Counted from the stretch's first letter, positions 1-5,428 are shown. The stretch: 6,135 nucleotides of DNA from Methanothrix sp. (GCA_028708055.1 JAQVZT010000159.1:1-6135), one strand, 5' to 3'. The notes: generated by a model not told the origin, from the letters alone. Translations and numbers: made by a program.

Positions 1-1118
1 TGCAGGAGGTCGCCCTCTGCGGTAGCATCTCCAATGATATGCGGAAAGCCGGTATCAGAGAGATCACGCATGTCCAGGATAGTTGGGGTGGTTCCGCAAT
101 CGGATAGCACTGTTGCTACCTTTCGTCCCACATCGCCGTATCCCAGGATCAATTGTGGTCCATTCCTGCGAGTACCTAAAGTCAGATCTCTGATGGCGGA
201 GAGCTGCTCAACATTTCCCACTGCCATCAGCACCGAATTGGACTCTACAGTCTCATCCGGTCCAGGGCTGGGGTGAAAGACCCCCTTCTGCCAGATTCCT
301 ACTATGCCTGCGCCAGATCTCTTTATGCCGATCTCTTCCAGTTTTTCTCCGATCAGCTCCGATCCCGGATAGATTGGAAGCTCCACCAGGAGAAGGTCGC
401 CAAAGAGCCGGATTGATCCCGGAAACACATTTCTCATGGGTAGGGATGTGATCTGGGCGATGAATGTTCCAAGCAGGGTTTTGGGGGAGATTATGCGAGA
501 GGCTCCTGCATATCTCAGGAACCTGGATCTTGCCAGATCGTCTACCAGAGCAATGATCTCAATATCCGAGATCTCTCTCAGCGTTAAAATCACTTCGGCA
601 TTGCGCTCGTCATTTTCATTGGCTATAAATAGGCGGGCAGAGTTGATGCTCGCTCTTTTCTGTATTTCTATTCGGGAAGGGTCTCCCCATACTACCGGAT
701 AATTCTTGTAGATGCTCCTGGCCACGCTCTCGGAACGTTCGATGATCAGAAATGGAATATTCAGCAGAGCAAATCTCTCGGCCAGTGTATCCACAATGGG
801 ATTGTATCCCGAGATGATTATGTGGCCACGCATCTTCTGAGGCGCGGAAGATGGAATTGCCCGGACTATGAGCTCCAGGTTTGGAGTTATTCCCAGAGGG
901 ACCACCACCGCCCAGAGAATGGCAATTCCAGAGAGGGATACAATGATAGTAAACAGATATCCTATTGGCGTCTTAAAAACGATATCTCCATATCCCAGGG
1001 TGGTCATGGTCACCACCACCCAGTAGAGGGCGGTTCCTATATTCACATTCTGAGTCTGGCCCTCAAAGCTCATCACCGCCATAAAGACGAGGCTGTAGAT
1101 CAGCAAAATGAGCAGCAT
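1..1118 (-). CDS. Two-TM potassium channel with tandem RCK (TrkA-N) domains, 3' end outside window
   Basis: This is a ligand-gated K+ channel subunit of the MthK/GsuK type, acting in the cytoplasmic membrane. Translation from 1118 gives 372 complete codons with no stop before the left edge. Residues 1-16 form TM1, TTLGYGD at 39-45 is the K+ selectivity filter, and about 52-74 is TM2. A first RCK N-domain starts near 98 (HIIISGY) with its acidic residue in LIIERSE (E127). An RCK C-domain spans roughly 238-310. A second RCK N-domain starts at 322 with a canonical GYGDVG dinucleotide motif (326-331) and D349. The first domain has lost the glycine pattern (GYNPIV), so it may not bind a nucleotide in the usual way. 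The start is uncertain: 1118 is the first ATG/GTG/TTG after an in-frame TAA at 1194-1196, but 18 open codons upstream read like a natural basic N-terminus (KHPRGSLLRKEHRIASV) beginning at an ATT (1172-1170). The family is certain; the start is not. Confidence 0.9.
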   Translation of the reverse strand, partial: MLLILLIYSLVFMAVMSFEGQTQNVNIGTALYWVVVTMTTLGYGDIVFKTPIGYLFTIIVSLSGIAILWAVVVPLGITPNLELIVRAIPSSAPQKMRGHIIISGYNPIVDTLAERFALLNIPFLIIERSESVARSIYKNYPVVWGDPSRIEIQKRASINSARLFIANENDERNAEVILTLREISDIEIIALVDDLARSRFLRYAGASRIISPKTLLGTFIAQITSLPMRNVFPGSIRLFGDLLLVELPIYPGSELIGEKLEEIGIKRSGAGIVGIWQKGVFHPSPGPDETVESNSVLMAVGNVEQLSAIRDLTLGTRRNGPQLILGYGDVGRKVATVLSDCGTTPTILDMRDLSDTGFPHIIGDATAEGDLL

Positions 1119-1461
1119 TACCGATGCGATACGGTGTTCTTTGCGCAGCAGAGATCCCCTTGGATGTTTAATCCTACAAGAAAATGGATAAACTTAACGG
1201 TTAATTGGATGTCAGGTCATTTCTCAGACAGGATGGATTATATCGAAAAAGAGGCGGCGCTGGCCATCTACAGGCCACCTCATGAGGCAAAATTATAGAT
1301 GGAACCATCTCTTGGTTAACATAGGCGCTTAATTCACCTCCAAATATAACCGATCTTGGATTAGATATTAAATCATTTGAGCAAAATGCATAGAACTTAC
1401 GACTGAGAATGGCTTAATCTCAAATATTATGATTAGAGTGGCAAATAATTTTTTCCATAGT
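1119..1461. other. Gene-free interval upstream of the K+ channel gene
   Basis: About 340 bases lie between the stop of the RlmJ-like gene and the channel start. Nothing here reads as a protein on either strand beyond the 18-codon channel extension at 1172-1119. Bases 1320-1460 are AT-rich. On the minus strand they carry a TATA-like TTATATTT near 1340-1347 and, just after it, GGAGGTGA (about 1331-1338), a perfect Shine-Dalgarno. The ATG 12 bases downstream opens only a 9-codon peptide. Three short palindromes cluster at 1261-1310. I infer that the channel promoter and a leader lie here, but cannot fix the transcription start. Confidence 0.5.
1261..1310. repeat. Cluster of three short palindromes upstream of the channel gene
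   Basis: Three dyads follow one another within 50 bases: TGGCC-7-GGCCA (1261-1277), the perfect 10-mer CCTCATGAGG (1278-1287), and AGATGG-AA-CCATCT (1297-1310). CCATCT also occurs inside the first loop (1264-1269), so the first and third elements could pair alternatively. The third, with a two-base centre, looks more like a dimeric-protein site than an RNA hairpin. Their position 90-190 bases before the likely channel start suggests regulatory DNA or a folded leader. The function is not established. Confidence 0.4.
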
Positions 1462-2265
1462 TTATCTGCATTTTAATATTTTGATAAATTTTTTTATCTG
1501 CTTTTGCATCTGACCCAAAAGATGCTCAAATGCCTCGCCGTCCGGTCCAGCTAAGGCCACTGCTGCGCTCTGCCAGCATCCTCCATCCAGGCCAACATCT
1601 GTGAAATGCAATTCGAAGGCTGCCAGATCTTTTGGGGCAGTCTTCATGTCGAGCATATGCCACCATAAAACGATCCATCCGCGCGCTTTCGCCTCAGAAA
1701 GCAGATTTTCGGCCAGCCGTATATCATCTGGATCGATGTAAGGCGGATCGATAAAGAGCAGCTTTGGCTGAAGGTCAACGGAAGAAAAGCGTCGAAGCCT
1801 GGAGAGGACTCCGCGAAAGCCATCCTCCTGATGAAAGACCAGCATCGTCGCATGGTCAGGCTCAGGTACAGCAGCAAGAGATATAAATTCCCGCCAGGAG
1901 GCAGAAACATCAGGGTCCGTGTCCCAGATTTCGGCCTTCAGACTGGCATCCTTTCTCCGAACAAGCTCATAGATGAGTCGTGCGGATCCAGGATAGAGCG
2001 GTCGATTTCGATCAATATTCAATTCCGCCAGGATCTGAAAATAACAAAAATCGGTAAGAGATGGCAGAAGCGGCCAGACTCTGCCTACACCTCCCTGCCA
2101 TTCGCCTGGTGCATTCAGGATGTATTCAGGTCGGCCAGCATGGCTCTCCGCATAGGCCAGACTGCCGCCGGAGGCCAGTAGCCAGTCTGCCGCCTCCAGG
2201 AGGAGAAAGTGCTTCCAGAGGTCGCCGGCATTTCCGGCATGGATTCTGTGATCATATCGGCCCAT
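1462..2265 (-). CDS. RlmJ-like 23S rRNA adenine-N6 methyltransferase
   Basis: This is a 267-residue SAM-dependent methyltransferase resembling bacterial RlmJ (YhiR), which methylates N6 of A2030 in 23S rRNA. Family landmarks appear in order: an N-terminal YDHRIHAGNAGDLWKH (residues 4-19; RlmJ has YRHSFHAGNHADVLKH), SHAG at 41-44 in the SAM-binding region, YPGS at 91-94, EIWDTDP at 112-118, QEDGF at 146-150, and the catalytic-type DPPY at 173-176 within FIDPPYIDPDD, then VLWWHML (199-205). Length is close to the E. coli protein (about 280). The C-terminus ends in a basic tail (KQIKKFIKILK) not typical of RlmJ. The start at 2265 is chosen because the HAGN block begins right after it; no clear Shine-Dalgarno precedes it, so translation may be coupled to the membrane gene ending 16 bases upstream. 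The family is well supported; the exact rRNA target in an archaeon is inference. Confidence 0.8.
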   Translation of the reverse strand: MGRYDHRIHAGNAGDLWKHFLLLEAADWLLASGGSLAYAESHAGRPEYILNAPGEWQGGVGRVWPLLPSLTDFCYFQILAELNIDRNRPLYPGSARLIYELVRRKDASLKAEIWDTDPDVSASWREFISLAAVPEPDHATMLVFHQEDGFRGVLSRLRRFSSVDLQPKLLFIDPPYIDPDDIRLAENLLSEAKARGWIVLWWHMLDMKTAPKDLAAFELHFTDVGLDGGCWQSAAVALAGPDGEAFEHLLGQMQKQIKKFIKILKCR

Positions 2266-2281
2266 TGAGGCTGGTTCTCTT

Positions 2282-2743
2282 TCACTGCTTGTACATCTTC
2301 TTAGCGATATTGAATGCCTGGGCAGGAGTCGCCCGGGCGATTTTCCGGGAATCGTCAAAGGATGCATTCGCCGCCGCAGCCGTGACCGCTGCGGTTCGCA
2401 GGAGCTTCTTGTCAACCTCGTTGGTCAGCCAGCGGGCGCCGCCTATTCCCACCAGGACTGCGCCGGCAATGGAGGAGATGGAGACTGTTATCTCTTCCGT
2501 TCCCATTCCGCTATTCGCGCCCCAAATTATTGCGTTGCTGAAAGCGCCATAAAGGCCCCAGGAGATGAAGGCCGCCACAGCTCCCAGTAGTATGTTGCCG
2601 GCAAATCCGGGCCTGATTATAGTGATCTCGCCAGTTGTCTCTTCGCTGGGGCTGATAAAGCCGTTATCGCTCACCAGTGCATTCACAATTCCGCCCATGG
2701 CTCCGCTTGCCATGATTATACCGATAGGCATCAACATTGACAT
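2282..2743 (-). CDS. Small three-helix membrane protein of unknown function
   Basis: This is a 153-residue integral membrane protein that I do not recognise by name. Three hydrophobic segments are visible: residues 4-25 (glycine/alanine-rich, with SGAMGG), about 48-72 (GNILLGAVAAFISWGLYGAF) and about 84-105 (ITVSISSIAGAVLVGIGGARW). A polar loop with acidic residues (30-45) separates the first two. The tail (106-153) is alanine- and lysine-rich and probably helical and cytoplasmic. The layout recalls small bacterial membrane proteins of the DUF4257 kind, but that is only a resemblance in topology. The start at 2743 is supported by a GGGGAG site 8 bases upstream; an upstream ATG at 2797 would add 18 charged residues and has no such site. 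The gene is followed after 16 bases by the RlmJ-like gene, so the two are probably co-transcribed, although no functional link is evident. Confidence 0.8.
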   Translation of the reverse strand: MSMLMPIGIIMASGAMGGIVNALVSDNGFISPSEETTGEITIIRPGFAGNILLGAVAAFISWGLYGAFSNAIIWGANSGMGTEEITVSISSIAGAVLVGIGGARWLTNEVDKKLLRTAAVTAAAANASFDDSRKIARATPAQAFNIAKKMYKQ

Positions 2744-2751
2744 CTTGAATA

Positions 2752-2757
2752 CTCCCC
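2752..2757 (-). promoter_or_regulatory. Shine-Dalgarno site of the small membrane protein gene
   Basis: GGGGAG on the minus strand, 8 bases before the ATG at 2743. It decides between that start and the longer in-frame one at 2797. Confidence 0.6.
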
Positions 2758-3114
2758 TCACGTGAGCCGTTAACCGATTCGGGTAAGCGGCATCCATCCC
2801 CTCAGATGATTGCTGAGACCCGCATCAATCGTGATTCTTTATCTCTAGCTAATTTTTTTAATTATGATTTGCGTTGATACTATTTGAACTTTATGTTTAA
2901 AATTTGAAGCGGTTGAAACGGCTTTCCAATAAATGTCGATTCAGCAGATCGATGAGTTGCGAATTCCGGCTAATCTGAGAGTGCAGCCCTAAGCATGCTC
3001 CCCAGCTTTTTCACCTTAGCCGGCTGCTGTCCGGGAGAAGGCGCTCAGCAGGGCGTGAGCCGCTACCCGCTCCGGGGTTTTGGATAACAGATGCCGCCAG
3101 ACACAAGGCTAATG

Positions 3115-3140
3115 GCTCAATCGCTCAAAGCTCAGTCGCT
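3115..3140. repeat. Short imperfect direct repeat after the NrpR-like gene
   Basis: GCTCAATCGCT (3115-3125) and GCTCAGTCGCT (3130-3140) differ at one base and are 4 bases apart. A partial third copy, GCTCAATC, follows at 3148-3155 and runs into the stop codon of the NrpR-like gene. No function can be assigned. Confidence 0.5.
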
Positions 3141-3153
3141 GCTTGCAGCTCAA

Positions 3154-3879
3154 TCATATCAGCTCTTCAATATGCCTCATCTCAGCGATATCGGTCAGGC
3201 CGCTGATCGACTCGTGCTGGATGCCAATTCCGCACTCCTGGGCGGCTGCTACCAGGTTGGTGCCCCCTACCAGAGCGATTCCCATGTGGTCTCTTTCTAC
3301 CGATACTCCAAGCACATTCATATTCGGCTCGGACAGCTCCAGGACTCCGGTGAACTCTGCTGAGGTGAGACGCTCGAGTACCTCCTCAATCCTCTCCCTG
3401 GCGAGCATGGGTGCCTCCTGGAGATTGCCCAGGATGCGCCCGTTTCCAGTGCGCATCATTCCCGTGATGTCCGTCAGCCCCTGGGCGGTGAGAACATCAA
3501 TGGGATCGATGGTTGTGGCCCAGTACATGAGCATGTCCGTGAATCTTACCGGCTCGCGCTCAATCACCTCGATCAGGCCGCCTCCCTTTGGGCGCACAGG
3601 TACGCCGGACTTGAGCAGAACGCCGCTGATGGTAAGGCTGCATGCGGTCTTGATCTTTATCCGCTCTTTTTCCTCCATCAGCGTGATCAGAGGAGATACT
3701 GTCAGGCCGCTCTGAATGACATCGTAAAAAACAGATAGGGCCTCATTCAGGTATCTCTTATCGACCAGAGAGGTATTGGTGATGATCTTTCCTTTCATCC
3801 GTACCGGATCAAGGCTCACCTGATGCATGAGGTTCTCAATCCGGGATAGTGTAAAGACCAGTGGCTCAGAGGATTTCAC
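3154..3879 (-). CDS. nrpR: Stand-alone NrpR-domain nitrogen regulator (DUF128), NrpRII-like
   Basis: This is a cytoplasmic regulator of nitrogen assimilation. In methanogens NrpR represses nif and glnA-type promoters and is released by 2-oxoglutarate. The 241 residues form one complete NrpR domain: FTLSRIENLMHQVSLD at the start, VSPLITLMEE (61-70), SGVPVRPKGGGLIEV (91-105), the ILGNLQEAP region (149-157), and VGGTNLVAAAQECGI near the end (204-218). There is no N-terminal winged helix and no second NrpR domain, unlike the double-domain protein of Methanococcus. This matches the Methanosarcina arrangement, in which an HTH-bearing NrpRI works with an NrpRII lacking a DNA-binding domain; the partner would be encoded outside the window. 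The start is GTG at 3879. It has no Shine-Dalgarno, but a TATA-like box lies about 25 bases upstream, so the transcript is probably leaderless. The family is confident; the NrpRII role is inferred from domain content. Confidence 0.87.
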   Translation of the reverse strand: MKSSEPLVFTLSRIENLMHQVSLDPVRMKGKIITNTSLVDKRYLNEALSVFYDVIQSGLTVSPLITLMEEKERIKIKTACSLTISGVLLKSGVPVRPKGGGLIEVIEREPVRFTDMLMYWATTIDPIDVLTAQGLTDITGMMRTGNGRILGNLQEAPMLARERIEEVLERLTSAEFTGVLELSEPNMNVLGVSVERDHMGIALVGGTNLVAAAQECGIGIQHESISGLTDIAEMRHIEELI

Positions 3880-3898
3880 AGCAGGTAATATGCAAGGG

Positions 3899-3908
3899 GA
3901 TTTATTAG
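3899..3908 (-). promoter_or_regulatory. TATA-like box of the NrpR-like gene
   Basis: CTAATAAATC on the minus strand is centred about 25 bases before the GTG at 3879. That spacing would put the transcription start on the start codon, which fits the absence of a ribosome-binding site. The 8-bp CATT array abuts it on the upstream side. Confidence 0.5.
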
Positions 3909-3913
3909 CTTTT

Positions 3914-3977
3914 CATTCGACCATTCAGCAATAGCAGCATTCTCTCATTCCGGCATTTTCGCATTTTAGCATCATGC
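3914..3977. repeat. Degenerate 8-bp-period tandem repeat (CATTnnnn), eight units
   Basis: Read on the plus strand in steps of eight from 3914, the units are CATTCGAC, CATTCAGC, AATAGCAG, CATTCTCT, CATTCCGG, CATTTTCG, CATTTTAG and CATCATGC. Six of eight begin CATT, the last begins CAT, and one (3930-3937) has lost the motif. The array fills nearly the whole gap between the sequon protein gene and the NrpR-like promoter, and runs over the stop codon of the former (3972-3974). It lies directly upstream of the TATA-like box. It could be a decayed microsatellite or a row of protein-binding sites; the periodicity is plain in the sequence, the role is not. Confidence 0.6.
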
Positions 3978-4463
3978 TTTTGGCCAGTTGACCAGGCCCA
4001 CCTTCGCCGCTTTCCTTGTGGCATTGCTGATCCCTGCCTTTGGGTCGGCACTCCGGAATCTATTGATGCTGGCTGTGTACATTTCCGACATTATGCCACC
4101 GGCAACCTTATTAAAAGCACTTTTCTCGAATATTGATGGATCGGCGCCGGATAGATCGATGGCATTTGGATTTCCCCAGACATATCCCGGGTCCATCGGA
4201 TTGATGATGGTTCGTTTAATGGAAACGTTGCTGGAAATGCTGCCGGAAGCATTGCTGGGAACGCTACTGGAAAGGTTACCGAACATGCTGCCGGTAATGT
4301 TGCTGGAAATGTTACCTGAAACGTTGCACGACACGTTGCTGGCATCATTATCAGCTCTGATGATTGCAGAGGGCGATTCTGCGAGAACAGGTGCGTCCAA
4401 AGCAATCAATGGAATCAAAAGGACTGCAAGTGCTGCGTTTTTCATATTTATTGAGTACATCAT
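3972..4463 (-). CDS. Secreted protein with a tandem-repeat, sequon-dense tract
   Basis: This is a 163-residue exported protein of unknown function. Residues 1-28 form a signal peptide (hydrophobic ALAVLLIPLIALDAPVLA, likely cut after A28 before ESPS). Residues 42-81 are ten four-residue repeats of the form [S/G]-N-[V/I]-S; seven units carry an N-glycosylation sequon (N43, N47, N51, N55, N63, N71, N79), and N147-A-T adds an eighth. The remaining part (82-163) contains NPMDPGYVWGNPNAIDLSG and a basic, Lys/Arg-rich C-terminus with no membrane anchor. I recognise no domain. A heavily glycosylated extracellular linker or cell-surface component is the natural inference. The start at 4463 is chosen because GGGAGG lies 6 bases upstream and the signal peptide follows; a second ATG is adjacent (4460), and an in-frame ATG at 4523 would place 20 polar residues before the signal peptide. 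The NrpR-like gene begins 92 bases downstream. Confidence 0.78.
   Translation of the reverse strand: MMYSINMKNAALAVLLIPLIALDAPVLAESPSAIIRADNDASNVSCNVSGNISSNITGSMFGNLSSSVPSNASGSISSNVSIKRTIINPMDPGYVWGNPNAIDLSGADPSIFEKSAFNKVAGGIMSEMYTASINRFRSADPKAGISNATRKAAKVGLVNWPKA
4221..4340 (-). repeat. Ten tandem 12-bp units coding [S/G]-N-[V/I]-S
   Basis: Exactly ten 12-bp units fill this 120-base block. On the minus strand the consensus is roughly RGCAACRTTTCC. Three units (4281-4292 excluded; 4245-4256 ATT-type GSIS, 4257-4268 SSVP, and the GSMF unit) have AGC where the others have AAC, so Asn became Ser by one transition each. Because 12 is a multiple of three, other frames are open here too and produce false ORFs on both strands. 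Units are diverged, suggesting an old expansion under selection on the protein. Confidence 0.85.
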
Positions 4464-4469
4464 ATGGTG

Positions 4470-4475
4470 CCTCCC
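4470..4475 (-). promoter_or_regulatory. Shine-Dalgarno site of the sequon-rich protein gene
   Basis: GGGAGG on the minus strand, 6 bases before ATG 4463 (9 before ATG 4460). It supports the start that leaves the signal peptide at the very N-terminus. Confidence 0.65.
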
Positions 4476-4680
4476 AGATGTTATGCCTGGGTGTGATCTA
4501 ATCCATTCCATCAGCTCTTTCATCAGACCTTCCGTCAGATCTATCCTGTTATTCCTTGGCTAGAGGAGATCGGGCCCAGGCCGAATCAAAGATGAGTCCC
4601 TGGTCTTTTTATCCGAATCTTTCCGCCCAAATTACGAATGCTGCCGTTTTGCTTTTCGGCAGATGACGATACTGGCTGAG

Positions 4681-4697
4681 GCAAATATATACTTTGC
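4681..4697. promoter_or_regulatory. TATA-like element embedded in an inverted repeat
   Basis: GCAAA-TATATAC-TTTGC: a good archaeal TATA core flanked by perfect 5-bp inverted arms. The orientation cannot be settled from symmetry. It could serve the minus-strand sequon gene or, less likely, be an upstream promoter for the plus-strand gene. The arms could be an operator overlapping the TBP site. Confidence 0.4.
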
Positions 4698-4847
4698 GGT
4701 ATTGCGACCGGCGTTTTGCTGCCCGGCAATAGGGATACCGTGCGGATTGCGGATTATGTGCAGGCTTCTGGCTTCCTATGCCATTACCAAAAATTCGAAA
4801 TCATTCAACTCATATAGATTCTGCATTCCCGGAGGAAATTGAAATCT

Positions 4848-4862
4848 AGAAATTTTTATATG
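4848..4862 (+). promoter_or_regulatory. Promoter (BRE/TATA) of the plus-strand secreted protein gene
   Basis: A purine-rich AGAAA followed by TTTTTATATG forms a BRE/TATA pair centred near 4858. The expected transcription start, 25-27 bases on, is 4883-4885, only a few bases before the ATG at 4888, so the mRNA is essentially leaderless. This agrees with the absence of a Shine-Dalgarno there. Confidence 0.65.
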
Positions 4863-4887
4863 TTATGATCGACAATAAGATAATCCC

Positions 4888-5301
4888 ATGAGGCAAATTT
4901 GCATATTGGCATTGCTGGTCATGGCCCTCTTGGTCCAGGGGAGCAGTGCGACAGGGGTCCCGAGTCTTCTGGGGAACTGGACTGGAATGGAGAGCTGGTA
5001 TGGCGCAGTAGACGGATCTGCCAGGCTGACAGAAAACGAAAGCCTGAATATGGTAGTCACAGATCAGAATGGTCGTCTCTTTGCGGGGCATCTGATTTTC
5101 AAGTCTGCGAACGGAAGCGAAATTGCTGAAGGATTTTCCGGTGCAATTGGACAGGACAACAAGACTATCTATATATCCGAATTCAATGAAGGATACGACC
5201 TGGGAACGATCATCTCCGAAGATGAGATTGAGCTGGTATATCTTGTGGACGGAAAAATGGCAGAGACGACTCTTAGCACCCTTCACCGAATTAAGGCGTA
5301 A
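4888..5301 (+). CDS. Secreted small beta-rich protein with four sequons
   Basis: This is a 137-residue exported protein of unknown function. Residues 1-21 are a signal peptide (ICILALLVMALLVQGSSA), probably cleaved after A21. The mature part starts with LLGNWTGMESWYGA, a GxWxG-like opening seen in lipocalin-type and other small beta-barrels, followed by alternating short strands with GRLFAGHLIF, FSGAIGQDNKTIYISE and DEIELVYLVDG. The regular strand pattern suggests a single beta-barrel domain; comparable short secreted proteins are, as I recall, common in methanogens, but no ligand is known. Sequons are N30-W-T, N50-E-S, N75-G-S and N91-K-T. The only cysteine (C5) lies in the signal peptide, so it is not a lipoprotein of the usual type. 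The start is set by the signal peptide and a TATA-like box about 30 bases upstream. It is divergent from the sequon-rich gene, so both may contribute to the cell surface. Confidence 0.82.
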   Translation: MRQICILALLVMALLVQGSSATGVPSLLGNWTGMESWYGAVDGSARLTENESLNMVVTDQNGRLFAGHLIFKSANGSEIAEGFSGAIGQDNKTIYISEFNEGYDLGTIISEDEIELVYLVDGKMAETTLSTLHRIKA

Positions 5302-5303
5302 AA

Positions 5304-5325
5304 GCATAATCGATAAAATCGATGC
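5304..5325 (+). terminator. Hairpin immediately after the secreted protein gene
   Basis: Two copies of the self-complementary ATCGAT (5309-5314 and 5318-5323) with a 3-base gap, bordered by GCAT and ATGC, start 3 bases after the stop codon. No T-run follows directly, so it may protect or process the 3' end rather than terminate. Confidence 0.35.
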
Positions 5326-5428
5326 GTAATTCATGGAGAAATAGAGGCCAGGATTAAGGGCGCAATTGAAGCATAGCACCGGCCCAGAACATGGCCCTCA
5401 AGATACAGCGCCCTGAAGATCCTGCATC

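Larger units (their letters stand above)
2744..3153. other. Gene-free interval with an AT-rich half and a GC-rich foldable island
   Basis: About 410 bases contain no confident gene. Bases 2830-2935 are strongly AT-rich and probably hold the promoter of the membrane protein operon (minus-strand TATA-like stretches near 2862-2872 and 2890-2904). CTCAG-7-CTGAG at 2799-2815 is a small dyad between that region and the ATG. Bases about 2985-3080 are by contrast GC-rich and can form competing stems: CTGCTG (3024-3029) with CAGCAG (3046-3051), GCTCA (3043-3047) with TGAGC (3056-3060), and CCGGGAG (3031-3037) with CTCCGG (3070-3075). On the minus strand, in frame with the NrpR-like gene beyond its stop, codons 3108-3019 are open and read LLSKTPERVAAHALLSAF, which could be a gene remnant or an untranslated structured RNA. 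Neither is proven. Confidence 0.45.
4464..4887. other. Divergent intergenic region between two secreted-protein genes
   Basis: About 420 bases separate the divergently transcribed sequon-rich gene (minus) and the secreted protein gene (plus). It contains a hairpin CTGCCG-10-CGGCAG (4641-4662) with a T-rich loop on the plus strand, a TATA-like element inside an inverted repeat (4681-4697), a weaker minus-strand GGATAAAAAG (about 4606-4615), and the clear plus-strand promoter just before 4888. If the 4681-4697 element drives the minus gene, that mRNA would have a leader of about 200 bases. A 59-codon plus-strand ORF (4663-4842) is present but lacks a ribosome site and is not called. Confidence 0.5.

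Noticed and set aside
822..1298. 158-codon plus-strand ORF opposite the channel gene
   Set aside because: It is antisense to the clear K+ channel reading frame, its product is His/Gln-rich with no recognisable domain, and it has no ribosome site.
1200..1320. Missing 5' part of the channel gene in other frames
   Set aside because: The short minus-strand ORFs here (9, 19 and 35 codons) resemble no channel N-terminus and all end before the channel frame opens.
2061..2552. Plus-strand ORFs opposite the RlmJ-like and membrane genes
   Set aside because: They run antisense across two supported genes, have an Arg/Pro-rich shadow composition and no start signals.
2914..2927. Possible NrpR operator, TGAA-N6-TTCC
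   Set aside because: It matches 7 of the 8 fixed bases of GGAA-N6-TTCC. By simple counting about two such near-matches are expected by chance in a window this size, and it is not placed against a clear TATA box. I saw no perfect copy.
2950..2985. C/D-box guide RNA (GATGA ... CTGA)
   Set aside because: The first box is a poor match to RTGATGA and there are no internal D' and C' boxes.
4464..4523. N-terminal extension of the sequon-rich protein to ATG 4523
   Set aside because: It would bury the signal peptide behind 20 polar residues, whereas GGGAGG stands just before ATG 4463.
3988..4563. 191-codon plus-strand ORF opposite the sequon-rich gene
   Set aside because: The 12-bp repeat keeps several frames open. 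The minus frame has a ribosome site and a signal peptide; this one has neither.
4663..4842. 59-codon plus-strand ORF upstream of the secreted protein gene
   Set aside because: No ribosome site, it spans the hairpin and TATA element, and its composition is unconvincing. It is kept out of the gene list but could be tested by ribosome profiling.
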